Source: Naganishia liquefaciens (lineage: Eukaryota; Basidiomycota; Tremellomycetes; Filobasidiales; Filobasidiaceae). From it: 64,000 nucleotides of DNA. The position numbers were made by a program, and so were the translations under genes. The stretch lies in contig BLZA01000020.1 in NCBI GenBank assembly GCA_013423385.1, positions 1-64,000 on the forward strand. The letters run 5' to 3'. Under the pieces are notes generated by a model. The model worked only from the letters and a program-made list of their open reading frames with translations. It did no database searches and was not told the origin of the DNA. Shown piece after piece: positions 44,203-57,752 of this stretch (position 1 is the stretch's first letter; each line of letters opens with the position of its first letter).

Positions 44203-46060
44203 ACGCCCTCCAGAGCAAAACTTTTGTATTACTGATAGTCGGGACGGAACGGATGGGGTATGCAAGCCATGACGACCTAGACGATCATGTCGTAGTGCGA
44301 TCCAGCGCACGCACAGAGCCGTGGATGGTACCCGCACGGATCTATCACACGGTTGGGTGTCTTGGCGATCGAACGTACTTTTACCAGACGGCGCATGGTC
44401 AACTTGTGAGAGGCGTCGGGAGGCGAGGCCGCGTGTCCACAGGCTTTTTCGTTTTGTCCCGCAGGAATGGCTGCGATCGTGCGGTCATAGTCGAACGCGC
44501 CCAAGCTTGAGTGAAGCGGTGGAGGCCAATGCAGCATGCGGACTGCTGGACGTCCCAGCGATAAGGCGGTCACTTCCGTAATGGTGCACCGGGAGCGACG
44601 CATCCTTTGTCGCCGAATCTGGTGGCGAATGCTAGCTTTCGTCGAGGCCTCTGACGATGGGATTCCAACGTGATGCCAGTTGTGGTTTCTCAAAGGAAGC
44701 ATTCCTCCTTGCTCGATGCGCACTCGGAGATGTGAGGGATCTTTGCTGCATCTCGTTTTCGTAGGCAGATCGCCTTTGGGCTCGTCGGAGGCAGGAGCTG
44801 TTGGAAGACCTGTACTTGAACGAATCCTCTCATCTCGGTTGTACTTGATGCGAGATTCTGCAGCATCTCACTCGCAGGTGCTGCCATTTTGGCTTGTTGC
44901 GCGCCACCCGCTCGACAACACAGATGGGTACGAAGCAAAATATCTTAATCAGCTCGGGATGACCGTGCATGGTTGTGTGCAGAGATTTTAGCATTCTGCC
45001 GGCGCTGCGAACGGAAGGAGCGACCGATGATGGCTGAGCAGATGGCAGGCAAATTCATCTAGCTAAAATCCAGGCTAGTCGATCTCGCCCTCGATGCATC
45101 GAGGAAGCAAAAGATATGCCTTTCAGCGCTCAACGGAGACGACTTGCTCGTGTGGAACCTCGCAAACGCCTTTCAGCTCTTGCAAACAGTACATAGGAAG
45201 GCGTAGAGGGGAATCGCTTTTTGGACGACTTGCAACGACCTTTGACTCGAGCGCAAAGTATCGAGCGAGCCTGATAGGCTGATAGCCATCCATCGTTCCA
45301 TCGCGACAGGCATCACCTCATATACAAGCGGGCCTCTAGTTTAAGAGATCAGACCAAGGATTGTACGTACGGAACGCATGTCTCGGGGATTTTAGCATTC
45401 AATGCGGCCAGGAGGGATGGGGTGGGATCGAAACTTTGGGCATCACTACAGCTCCGACCATTGGCATAATGCATTCTGAAGTCGTCGCTCGATTGCTTCA
45501 ACCGAGGCGATAGTCTTGTGGCCCAGATCGTTCCGCTCCTAGCGATGCCTGGGCAGACAACACCGTCTCTGTCGCCTGTCAGTTTTTCTGAGCAAGACCT
45601 GCATGCAGCATGAAGACTGAATTATGAAACGCAATTACGATCGTGCCTGTGCCCATGAAGGTGGCTGAACGCCGCATGCACAACAGAGTTTCACCTAATG
45701 TAGTTTCGAAAAGGCCTAAGAAGCTTCGCTATGCACAGGGTTGTTGCTACAACTGATTGATCAAATCTTTTCGGCTTTGGGTCTCTAGCTTTCCACGACG
45801 TTTATCCCATGACGCCGGCTGACACCAAGCCGATTGCTCAAATGTCACTATCTTTTCTAATGCGGCGCAGAGGTATACAAACGAGGTCTTCAGGCGGGCT
45901 CTGTGATCTCGCAACCACCCTCTGGAATGGCGGGTCTTCTTGTAGCCTCATGCGGATAGTTGACCCCTAGTGCGAATCGGATCGGATAAAATAGCGGGGC
46001 GGCCGACGTCTTCTGGGTCGTCAGCCATCGCAAAAAGGTTGCCCCATCACCGCAAAAAGT
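44203..46060. other. Intergenic
   Basis: About 1.9 kb without a supportable gene on either strand; only short frames. The tRNA-Trp gene follows on the minus strand. Confidence 0.5.
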
Positions 46061-46161
46061 TGACCCCACTGCGATTTGAACGCAGGACCCTCGGATATCG
46101 CGGTTTGAGCTCATTCGAGCTGGATTGGAATCCGATATAATAACCACTATACTATGGGGCC
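46061..46161 (-). tRNA. tRNA-Trp (CCA) with a 28-nt intron
   Basis: Read on the minus strand. The acceptor stem GGCCCCA pairs with TGGGGTC over 7 bp (one G-T), and a D-arm contains AGTGGTTA. The anticodon stem TCGGA/TCCGA is a perfect 5-bp match, and the T-arm CTGCG-TTCAAAT-CGCAG is perfect, with discriminator A. The anticodon loop begins TTCCAA, placing CCA at 34-36. A 28-nt insert directly after position 37, the usual site for eukaryotic tRNA introns, contains the hairpin AGCTC-GAAT-GAGCT. The D- and T-arm sequences look Asp/Gln-like, but the anticodon read-out is Trp. Confidence 0.82.
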
Positions 46162-48512
<2,351 letters not shown>

Positions 48513-50805
48513 CCTTTCAAGTTGCCATCCATGTTTCGTTTCTCGGCTCGGACCGTCCTTGAGTTGTATCAGTATCAGCCATGTCGAAAGAACCGACAGT
48601 GTAGGGAGAACCGCCGGAGTCGTCTATGATATCAAGTTGTATTGGGATTTGCTTCCTTTGCATGTAAGCCTCTATTGATCGACACGAGTCATCTCATTAC
48701 ATCGCCGCGCGGATGCTTCGCGTCTACGCGTCTCCCGATACGAAACCTTTGCCGAGATACCTAGATGCTAAGCCGCAACATAATTTTCCCTCAAGCGGCT
48801 CTTCGTTTCGGCAAGCTGTCGGGCAGCTTGTTGGCCTTACTGCCCACTGCGTTGCTCGCCATCGTTTGCCCCCTGAGCGCATTCTGTCGTAACCCTGCTC
48901 GAAAATGCTTTTCGTAACTCCGTGCGTTTCCTCAAGGAGAAGAAGAGAGCTTTGGTGGTTCAGTCGCCATGATTCGAGACAGCCGCCGGTGTAGATTGGC
49001 AAGCACACAGGCTTTCGAGGAAGCTTCTCGGTTCTCAGGCCTCGTCGCAGATAGTTCATGGTCAGGCTTGCTAGTCTGTGCTTCTGTGACGTTACATGAT
49101 GCCACAATGTGGCGGTGATGAAAGACACAGCTGTCGGTACTTGTCATTTGTCCCGCTTGTCCGAATTATCCGAATTGTACGACAACCTCACCGTGCCCAC
49201 GTAATAATCCGTGTTTCTCTTTAGCGCTTAGCGCTGGACGACCAAGTCAGGTCCACAGCGGTCTAAACTCAGCCTCATATAGTGACGAAGTCAAGTGTCG
49301 ACCGAGTGAGGCTTCCCGTCCAGCTGTGCGACGTGATTGATGTGCTGAAAAGCTCGCCGATGGGCGTTACGAGCCGCTCAGATCGCATCTACCGGAACTC
49401 TCATAGCTGCTCTTCCCTCTCGGTGCCAGCATTCGACGAGCCTTCACCGCTGTATCTGAATAGCAAATCGATCTGGATCGACAGCTCACGGCCCGCAAAT
49501 TCCTGTCAAAAAGCCAAGGGGAGAGCTAGTCCCCGAGACCTTCACCAGAGAGCGGTAGTGGGCTAGGCTAGCTTTTAATCATAAACCTCATGAGCTCGCG
49601 AGCGGTCCCCAAATGACGTTCGACCGGGCATTGCACGAGGGCTAGATGACTCCAGCTGCAACTCCCTTGTCACCACTTTCTTACAAGTCACGCCAATGAG
49701 CTCGCTAGGACAAAGTACCAGAGTTTGTACCAGTCGATGAGTTGGTCAACGCCTCACATCACACCAGATGCTCCCGTTGAACGTAAACTTGTTCCAGCCA
49801 CAGCGCGATGTCGTTCTCCGTTCATGGCCCATGGCACTAACACGCTCATCATCATTGCACGCCCGGACGGATGCGCAGCTAGATAGTCAGCTAATTGTCA
49901 GCTGGCCCGACACCCTGGGAATTGTCCGAAAGAGATCTGAAGCCGCAACTGTACAGCTAGCTTGCCAAGCTGCTTTCCTTACAGCTCTCCTCATGTTGCC
50001 AGCTTTTCCCTTGTTTTCCTCCTGGGAGCATTATTCTCCAGGCAGCTCCCTACCCCTCCCGGCTTTTCCGGTAGTTTCTCCGGGCTGCCATTCCATTTCT
50101 TGCTTCTCACGGTTCTAGCGCTGCCGTCGATCAGACAGATCGACGGTGTTCTTATTGTCATTTTCGATTCGGCAGACGCGGTCACCCGCGACAGACCTGT
50201 CTCACACCGGATGGAGACAGATCCCGACGCAGATCCCGCGCCCGGATAGCCAGCTAATTAGCCAGCTCAGCTCATAGCCCGCTACAGAATGCCGGATCAT
50301 GACTCTCGGGCGACCGCCAAGCTGCGGGGTAAGAGAGCTAGCAATTGAGCTTAGGAATTAGATCTAGTAGTGTTATGGCTGTGCATCGAGGGTAAGACGG
50401 TAATCCCACATTTCCCGAAGGCTGGATGCTAGAGGATATCGGCTAACGGAACAAAAGGAAGCATTCTGAATCAACGCCAACGGCATTGAAGAGTTTCATG
50501 GGAGCAATGCCCGCACGCTCTGTCCGCTCCTCGGATCTCTCAAACTCTGCTTCTTAGCGAGGATGCGGGAAATGGAGATGTGTCAAGATCTGTGAGTAGC
50601 AGCCGCGAGCCTGACGTCTGCTCAAGCGATGGCCGGGCGTCGATCACCATGGCCTCTTGCTTTCCAACAGGTATATAATCAAGACTTTCCATGCCCCTTC
50701 CGACCACATCCTTTCTGACTCCCCACCTACTCTGACTCTTCCACCTCCAAACCCACCTACCTTATTCTTCAACCTCTTCCAACCTCCATCCCTCTCATCC
50801 ACACA
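48513..50805. other. Intergenic region with an uncertain short direct repeat
   Basis: About 2.3 kb with no supportable gene. It contains two similar stretches TAGTCAGCTAATTGTCAGCT (49884) and TAGCCAGCTAATTAGCCAGC (50247), and a perfect hairpin CCGTCGAT/ATCGACGG (about 50132-50154). The last 150 nt are the CT-rich promoter of the secreted protein gene. Confidence 0.4.
50673..50680 (+). promoter_or_regulatory. TATA-like element upstream of the secreted protein gene
   Basis: TATATAAT lies 126 nt before the ATG at 50806 and is followed by a pyrimidine-rich leader. The arrangement is typical of highly expressed fungal genes; function is inferred from position only. Confidence 0.4.
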
Positions 50806-51386
50806 ATGCGAGCCTCCACCATCGTCTCCACCGTCGCCATCGCCACCTTGGGTGCCCAGGCTGCTCCTGCTCCTCTCGAAGAACGAACTTTGGACTGGTT
50901 GGCGCAGGCCATCCAGACCGCCACCACTACCGTCGAGAACTGGTGGCTCTATCCCCAGTGTGGTTGGGTCGGAGTCAAGTCGAACCCCGGTTACGCCGTC
51001 TACAAGGGCTGGGACAACAACGCCGCCAACGTGAGTTCGACGCGCGCTCGAGCGAGTCGTTTTGGTGACAGAGCTGACGATACTCCCTGCAGATTCAAGG
51101 CGGACAGAATCCGGGTACCTCGTTGAAGGAATGTGAGGTCCAGTGCAACAACCAATCCACGTAAGTATCCGAGCTCTTCCCCCGCGTCCTATGCTCATTC
51201 TTCTCTTTCAGCTGCACCGGTGTTGTCCTCAACAACAACTACTGCTACGCCAAGAACAACGTTTACCTGAAGGAAAACTTCAACCAGAACTCGGCCTCGG
51301 TTCTCGCATTGAAGGGCACGTGCGCCGGCCAGTACAAGACCGGTACCGTTCCCGACGCCATGAACAAGGCCTGCTGCTGGTCGTAA
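50806..51386 (+). CDS. Small secreted cysteine-rich protein
   Basis: Three exons (50806-51030, 51093-51160, 51212-51386) encode 155 residues. The start MRASTIVSTVAIATLGAQAA is a signal peptide with predicted cleavage near the AQA/AAP stretch, followed by a short pro-like PLEER. The mature part holds eight cysteines (QCGWV, KECEVQC, STCTG, NYCYA, GTCAG, KACCWS), so up to four disulfides. It has many Asn/Gly/Tyr residues. A TATA-like box and CT-rich leader precede it, and codon use is strongly C-ending, which suggests high expression. The cysteine spacing is PAN/apple-like at best. No enzyme motif is seen; a cell-surface or effector-like role is only a guess. Confidence 0.85.
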
Positions 51387-51794
51387 ACGTCGCCGAGCTG
51401 GTGATGTTCTTGTTCTTGAGTCGCTTGTAGTCTCGTGGCTGTTGTACCTGCAGTGTATGGCGACGTGGTGATGACAAGTGGTTTTTTTCTTTTTTAATTT
51501 CATGCGGTCGTTGCGACCTGCTCAACGGTGTTCAGCTCCATCAGATACTCAAGTGAATTCTTTGACAGGGACAGGTGCCTTTCTCTGCTACATTCCGAAG
51601 TAACAACGTTTCTGCCTCACGAGGCCCCTTGACTCCAAGCAATACTCCTCCAAGCAATACTCAAGCCGTGAAAAGCCTTGTCCCATTTTGCACATCCGTA
51701 GAGCACAACCCGCACCGTGACAGGCGAGTTGATTTGCACCGTTTCAACTGATTCCCATCATCAAGTATCCTCTGCATCGAAACTCTATACACCT
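51387..51794. other. Convergent 3' intergenic region
   Basis: Contains the 3' ends of the secreted protein gene and the GT8 gene and a T-rich stretch (51480-51500). Nothing else was seen. Confidence 0.5.
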
Positions 51795-54790
51795 CTACTT
51801 GGCCACCAATTCTTCCAGATACTCCATCGACGCATACCCATCCTTGACCAGCTTGGCGTGCATCTTTTCATACGCATCCCACCACCATCCGTGCGTCACG
51901 GCGTCCGCCTCCTCTGCAGGGATGCCCAATTCCGCATCGTACGTCTCGAGGAACCGACCAGGCGTGCATGTGTACTTGGATCGAGGGTTGATAGTTTCTC
52001 CGAGCGGGTTGGCCGGCGCGTCGAGGTCGACTAGCGTCTCCTCCCCGGTCTTGCGCTGCGGTCGCCGCTTCCACGGCTTGTCACAGATGTAGTGAACATT
52101 GCGGACTTCTTCGTCTCGCCAAAATCCAGTCTCTCCGGCATGCCAGTACCGCATCGTCTTGAGCGCGTTGTAGCACCACGGCAGGGCGTCCCATTTGCCC
52201 CGGAATACCTCGGCGAGCAGGTCTTGATCGGGGAACATCCAAGATGCAATCAGGTCTTGCTCTTCAGGGCTTGACGAGCTGAGCAGGTCGGTAATGCGTT
52301 TCATCGTGACGGTAGACGGGGTGAGAACGACGAGCCCCGAATTGAGAAGGAGGTGGGGTGCCGGGTTCGGGGATGGCTCAACGGGGGCTGTCAGCGCAGA
52401 CGGATGGGTCGTCGGCGTGTAGGCGCAGTTTTCGCGAGTCCTAGAATTGGTGGGACGTCAGCGACATGACGTACCGGGGTGCGTCCTCACGCACCAATCT
52501 TCCGGCGCCCAGCTCGACTTGTCGAGGTTGCAGACGCACGCGTGGCAGCATGCAATTCGGTCCGCGGGGAGTGGCATGTGGAAGAGTTCGTCCATGTTTT
52601 GGCGAATCATCATGTCGCCGTCGATGAGTATGAGGCGCTACGGGGCGAAAAAGTCAGTTTCTGTATCGAAAAAGGAGCTCCGGAGCCACTGGCAGATTGT
52701 GCGACCTGAAAACGGGGAAGCGAAACAGCACGACGGGAATCTTTGGGACTCGAGCGGGGTGTGACAGACGATTCCGCAAAGGGCCGTCGCAATGCGTGAC
52801 TTTGAAGACGGGTCGCTCAGCGGCGTCATCAGACGTGTTGTAGATGAACCACTATGAGCTTGATCGCTTGGCGCAGGGCGACTCAGGAATGATGCTCTGC
52901 CAGTATCGGATCGCTGTCGTGTTGTGCATCTCAGTCGTCCGCGCGATGGATATATCCCCGACATAAGTCTTGCTGTGAGAAGGTCACGTCGGATTCGCTC
53001 TCGCTCCGTTGTCGGATGGGCTGGTGGCGATTTGCTGGTCGAGCAAATTGACCCCTAGACCGTTCCCTGAAAGGCGGTCCCATCCGGTTGACGGATGTCC
53101 ACACGTTGAAAGTGGCGTCGCGACGTGCAAACTGCCTCAAGCGTATTGCAGTATGACAAGGCTCCGACTGGTCCTGTTTTTCCTTTGAAAGCCTATGCTT
53201 GCTTATTGACAGCGTCTGCCATGGGCCGGCCGTTCTGTATAGACCACCAGCATCCCACCTCCGCGGCGCGCTACCGCTCGAGTTGAGGAACCGCCGAGCG
53301 TCGCTGCCGCTGGATGAGGCGCGGATCCACCTTCAGCTGATGGCTCGATACGGTCGACGAGGCACTGACGCTTTCTTTGCTTGCGATTTGCGACAACTGA
53401 CCGGCCTAGAGGCCGGCCCAGAGACCGTCCTACGATGGCACTCGGAGACGGAGTGACTCTCGTGGATATCTCGGCAACAATCTCCACGCGCTCGAACGTC
53501 AAGATCCAAGCTCTGCGCGGTTGTATTCGGATGCTCGAGGCGGCACCTCATGGACTTGTTGCCGCGATGTAGGCATTGATGACGCGCCGGTGGAGGCTGG
53601 TGCCACGCGCTCTGTGGGAGACCAATGGCCGGCCATCCGTACGACGATCGTTGCTTGCCGCGACGTATTCTCGTTCGCGCCTCCCAGCACCGGAAGACCG
53701 TCACCTCTGGCATAGGACTTTCTCGCTCCATTTGACGAAATTGATACTCGGATGTCTTTCGACGGCCTCGTGCGTCGCTTGATTCGATAGCGTCTAGGGC
53801 GTCCCGCGAGGTGCTAGAAGACCTGGAGCATGCCGCGCTGGTACTTTGGTCGCTCATGGTGATCCTCGGAGGCGCTCGACGAGAACACAGTCTCGGCCAC
53901 CCTACACCGGCCGCGGGGATTCCTAGCTCGCGACGCCTCCTATTATTTCTCCGCTCGACCAGGGGCGTAGTCTCGCTTCCTTTATGGTCGCTCAATAATA
54001 TACTCGGCCGTCCTGCGACAGTCCCGAGGGATCTTGCAAGGGGCGCTGGCATGCTCGCTAGCGCTGGCAAAGAGGCAGGGTCTCGCAAGTCTATCGGCGC
54101 TTTATTCGAGAGGTCTCGTCTGCGGCGCCTACTGTTTTCGCTTCGCTCGACGAGAGAAGCGTTCTCGGTTCGCCCCAGGAGACGGGTAATCTCGCTTCCT
54201 TTGCTCGCTCAAGAGTATTCTGGGGCAGAATTCGATCGACGAGAGGAGTATTCTCGGCCGTCCTATGACGGCCTGGGGAGTTCCTTGACTGCGACGGCGC
54301 CTTGTGATCTCGCTCCCTTCGGTCGCTCGAGGCCATCCTCGCTCCGCTCGGCGCTCGTACTCACATCAAACTCTTCCAACTCCCATACCCTCAATTTCGT
54401 CCACGTATCCACAAACCTCTCCGCGATGATCGTCACCTTGCCGCTTGGCACCAACGGCTGCACTTTTCTCACCTCCACCCCCGCATCCTTCAACGCCTTG
54501 ATGCATTCCTCGGGGAGCGCCGGATTCACGCAGACGATCAAAGGGTATGCGGACCCTTCTGAAGGGTTGGTCGTTGGATGACGGAGTGTATGCGCGAGGA
54601 GAAGGATCCCGGGGAGGTAGGAGGGGGAGGTGAGGAGGAAGGTGACGTAGGCGCATTTGAGCGGTTTGTCCGCCGGGTGCGCTGATTGGTGCGCACGGGC
54701 GGCGAGGGTTGCGGATGTCTCGAGGGGCATTCCGTTGATGACGGGTATAGATCGGTATGAGGGTCCGGTTGAGGGTTGTCTATCATACAC
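51795..54790 (-). CDS. GT8 family glycosyltransferase (glycogenin/galactinol-synthase-like)
   Basis: Three exons (54790-54365, 52637-52495, 52440-51795) encode 404 residues. The N-terminal Rossmann segment CAYVTFLLTSPSYLPGILLL, the alpha/beta stretch VTIIAERFVDTWTKLRVWEL, and EEFD joined to RLILIDGDMMIRQNMDELF recreate the GT8 DxD signature (DGD) with the canonical FDR-DxD order. NSGLVVLTPS, the catalytic-core LNSG-like strand, and WKRRPQ of the downstream domain follow. GT8 enzymes transfer sugars from UDP- or ADP-sugars with retention. Substrate and acceptor are not evident; no signal peptide or membrane anchor is seen, so it is probably cytosolic. The first intron is 1,727 nt, the second 54 nt. 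The gene is divergent from the GT18-like gene. Confidence 0.88.
52638..54364 (-). other. 1,727-nt intron of the GT8 gene
   Basis: The donor GTGAGT (minus strand, 54364) and acceptor CCCCGTAG (52638) are phase 0 and restore EEFD|RLILIDGD, the exact family order. The length is about thirty times that of the neighbouring 54-nt intron. Its upstream third is built of degenerate repeats (53850-54350). The open frames inside do not read as genes. Confidence 0.8.
53850..54350 (-). repeat. Degenerate tandem repeats inside the GT8 intron
   Basis: On the minus strand, blocks such as GAGCGACCxxAAGGAAGCGAGA, GGACGGCCGAGxATA, TCTCGTCGAGCG and GGCGCCGTCGCAG recur in the same order about three times, spaced roughly 150-180 nt, with insertions and substitutions. 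This looks like an old minisatellite or a composite element that expanded the intron. Confidence 0.6.
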
Positions 54791-55085
54791 CCTGTTCCCC
54801 TCAGCCAGTCCTCAGCCCTATCATTCCGGTCCCCCACCGCGATCCCGATCTCGATCCCGTCACGTGACTGCTGATAGCGGATGCATTATACACGAGCGGG
54901 CAAGACAGGCGGATGTATCCTACACGGGCGAGATAAGATACGCGAGGGGATTCCATCAGCGGCTCATCAAATGGTCGAAAGACGAGGGAAACAACGGACA
55001 GATCATCCTGCTGAGGAGCATAGAGCATATAGATCAACCTCATTGAGACCCGTACGTCGCTTGCTTACTCCCCACGCGACACAGA

Positions 55086-57366
55086 ATGCACTTTTTCATC
55101 CTTTTCCTCCTCTTGATACGACCCACCATAGGATTCCCCACGCATCCGACATCCCCGGCGGAACGCATGGTACGTGATGGCGATGCGGCGTGTCGAGGCT
55201 GGCAATCGGGGAGAAGAGGTGATGGATGTTGGAAGGGAGTTTGGGAGGAGCAGATTGAGGGGGTGCTGGGAAGGTGGGATGAGTGGAAGGATTTGAGGTG
55301 AGTTTGTTTGGGGGTTAAGGGTGTTGAGGAGGTGGTGGGGGGTTGATGGGGGAAAGGGGCAAGAAGATTGTTTGCAGTTTGCAGTCAGATGATTGGTGTG
55401 TGATGTGTGATCGGAAAGGTGAACCACGGCTTGATCCGTGGTGAGGATAGGCAGTGCAGATCGCGACACGCCGATAACGCCCAAAGCAAGGTCTTGCCTA
55501 GAAAGCGCTACCCATGCGACATCCCACCATCATCGTATTCGACCCTATCCCCTCATTTGACCTTTTCCCTTCCCAGCCTCCACTGACCCATCCCTCTCCA
55601 GCTGGTCCCACGATCTCAACGCCGCAAACTACGCCACCCTTTCCCGTATCCACGCCTGTCTCCCTTTCATATCCCCGACGCCCTCACCCTCAACAACACA
55701 GTGCACCCCCGCAATCCTCGCTGTCATTCTCTCTGTCAACTGGTGGCTTGATTTGACATTGCTTGGACAGGGGGATACCGGCGAGTGTGTTTGGTTGAGG
55801 ACGATCAGTGAGACGGCGCGTAGCGAGGGGGTTTCATTTTTGAGTGTGTATCATGAGGATTATGCGGGCATGATGAGGATTTATCGGGCGTTGCCGGATG
55901 TTATGTGAGTGGAGCGTGGATCTTGAACGGGGTGTGCTGATACAAGGAGAAAAAGTACGATGATTTGGGGTAGTGAAGCGATCGTCGTTTCGTGTATGAG
56001 TGATCCGTACTGTCGGCAAGACTTTCCAGAAGACGACGCGTCGAAGGGCATCGAGGGGGTGATTCCAAGTTGGAAGATGATAACCGCGAGTTATGTTAGT
56101 TATCAATCACCACGAGATCGTAAGCCTCGGGGGCTGATCAACCGACCAGTGGGGCGCTCACGAGACATCGTGGGAGTTCGGACAACGCGAGGGCGACGGA
56201 TTTTCGTTCAATCCGCTCGGCCACGAATGGACGATCGTGTGAGTCCGCCTCCGACTCTCTCTCGTCGACGGAGCAAGCGCACGCTGAAGAGTGAATCCTC
56301 CGAGGGACAAAGACCGTTTCCGTATCCCGGTCATACGTATATTCCATTCACGCTTGAAAAAATGTGTCAACAGATTCCCATTGTGCCGCATGCGGAACGC
56401 GTCGACGAGGCGGTGATTCTCGGGAAACTCACGAGTATGTGGATGGCTTCCTCGACATTCCTGCTACGTCTGCCCTGCCACATCCACAACTGCCTCAAAA
56501 GCCCTTGCGCTGACGATCTTTTCGGTAGGCTACTTTTACAAAGACCGAACCGGCGGTCTTTCCCCGCCCGAACACGCATGGGCATCGTTCCATGCGAAAA
56601 CGGGCCTCTGGCCAATCGCGAATGCCCGTGTGCTCAACGACGATCCAAACGAGCCGTCGACGACGCCCGAGGGGATTATTAATCGGGGACCCATGGAGAG
56701 GGATGTCTATACGGCGCAGATGGGGCATGCGAGGGTTTTGGTTGGGATTGGCATGCCGGCGATCTCGCCGACTCCGTATCTGGCGCTGTAAGCCGGCGGG
56801 CTTTGCAGAGGAAAAGGCGGCTGACAGAAGCGATAGGTGTCAAGGAGTGCCAGCTTTGATTCCTTACGACGGAGATGAACCGACGCCGCCCGGATGGCAG
56901 CTATACAACCTGTACGCTCCAAGATTTCTATCGATTCGGAGCTGCTGATCGCCCTCGTAGCGGCCGAATTCAGCATGGCCCAGCAGCGCTGCTCGGTGAG
57001 CCGTACGTGTATACCTACAAAAGGAACGACGTGCAGTCGATGTACGACGCCGTCAAGAAAGCCAAGGCGACACCTATCGAGCCCTTGTAAGTGCCTCCTG
57101 CTTCCGCACCCCGCCCCCTCCCCCCTGCGCTGACCGCGTGAGAGGACAGTATTCCGGAGGAGATGCGGCACGCCCATGTCGCAAAGCTAGCGATGCATGT
57201 CATTCGTACTGATTGGCGAGCCAAGGCCGAGGCGGTGGAGAGGGACAGAAGGGCCAAAGGTGTTCCCGTACGAGGCACGGTGCCGGCGCACGTCAGGGAA
57301 ACAGTGTTTCGGAATGGTTGGGGCAAGAGAATCGGTGAGGACGGGCGCGTGAGCAAGGTGCTTTAG
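55086..57366 (+). CDS. GT18-like glycosyltransferase (MGAT5-type), Golgi/secretory
   Basis: ATG 55086 opens a hydrophobic leader (MHFFILFLLLIRPTIGF), a signal peptide or type II anchor. Splicing gives SWSHDLNAANYATLSRIHAC, WLRTISETARSEGVSFLSVY and DVITMIWGSEAIVVSCMSDP. Then come WGAHETSWEFGQREGDGFSF, the glycine-rich VPFPYPGHTYIPFTLEK, PHAERVDEAVILGKLTSYFY, and the acceptor/nucleotide-binding tail GIGMPAISPTPYLALCQGVP with HGPAALLGEPYVYTYKRNDV. The order and ending IPEEMRHAH resemble fungal GT18-related proteins (alpha-1,6-mannosylglycoprotein GlcNAc-transferase type). This is from memory of family texture, not a search. About eight introns, all GT-AG, keep frame. The gene is divergent from the GT8 gene. 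Confidence 0.65.
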
Positions 57367-57752
57367 GGCCGGTGAGGGGCGTGGTGTATCTCAGGGCTTA
57401 GGCACGCATAACAATGACGGTCTAAATGGATGTGACGAAAGGCGCATCAGTCGATTGCCGATATCCACATGCGTTTCACCGCGATTAGGTTTACAACTCT
57501 GCTTGCCATTCGTATTGAACCAGAATCTGCAGAAAGGGTCAAGCTTCTGTGTGATAGGTGGCTCGATTCCAACGCAACTTGTAGATCACGACGTATATTC
57601 CCCTCAGGCAAAGCGGCAGAACCATGATCGTCTTGTTCGCGCCGAGTCCGACAGACTGCTCCTTGCGAAACAGTCGTACAAGTCGCGAAGAATTCTGGTC
57701 AATAGACGTCCCGAGCCCGCTGGATCCCTGATGTTTCGGTTCCGGCGTCTGA
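57367..57752. other. Intergenic
   Basis: Nothing supportable; it follows the GT18-like stop codon. Confidence 0.4.

Noticed and set aside
53333-54088. A 251-codon minus-strand frame inside the GT8 intron
   Set aside because: Composition (Arg/Ser-rich, repeats) and repeat units indicate intron sequence; no domain or splice support.
53811-54581. A 256-codon plus-strand frame
   Set aside because: It reads through the antisense of a confident GT8 exon and repeat DNA.
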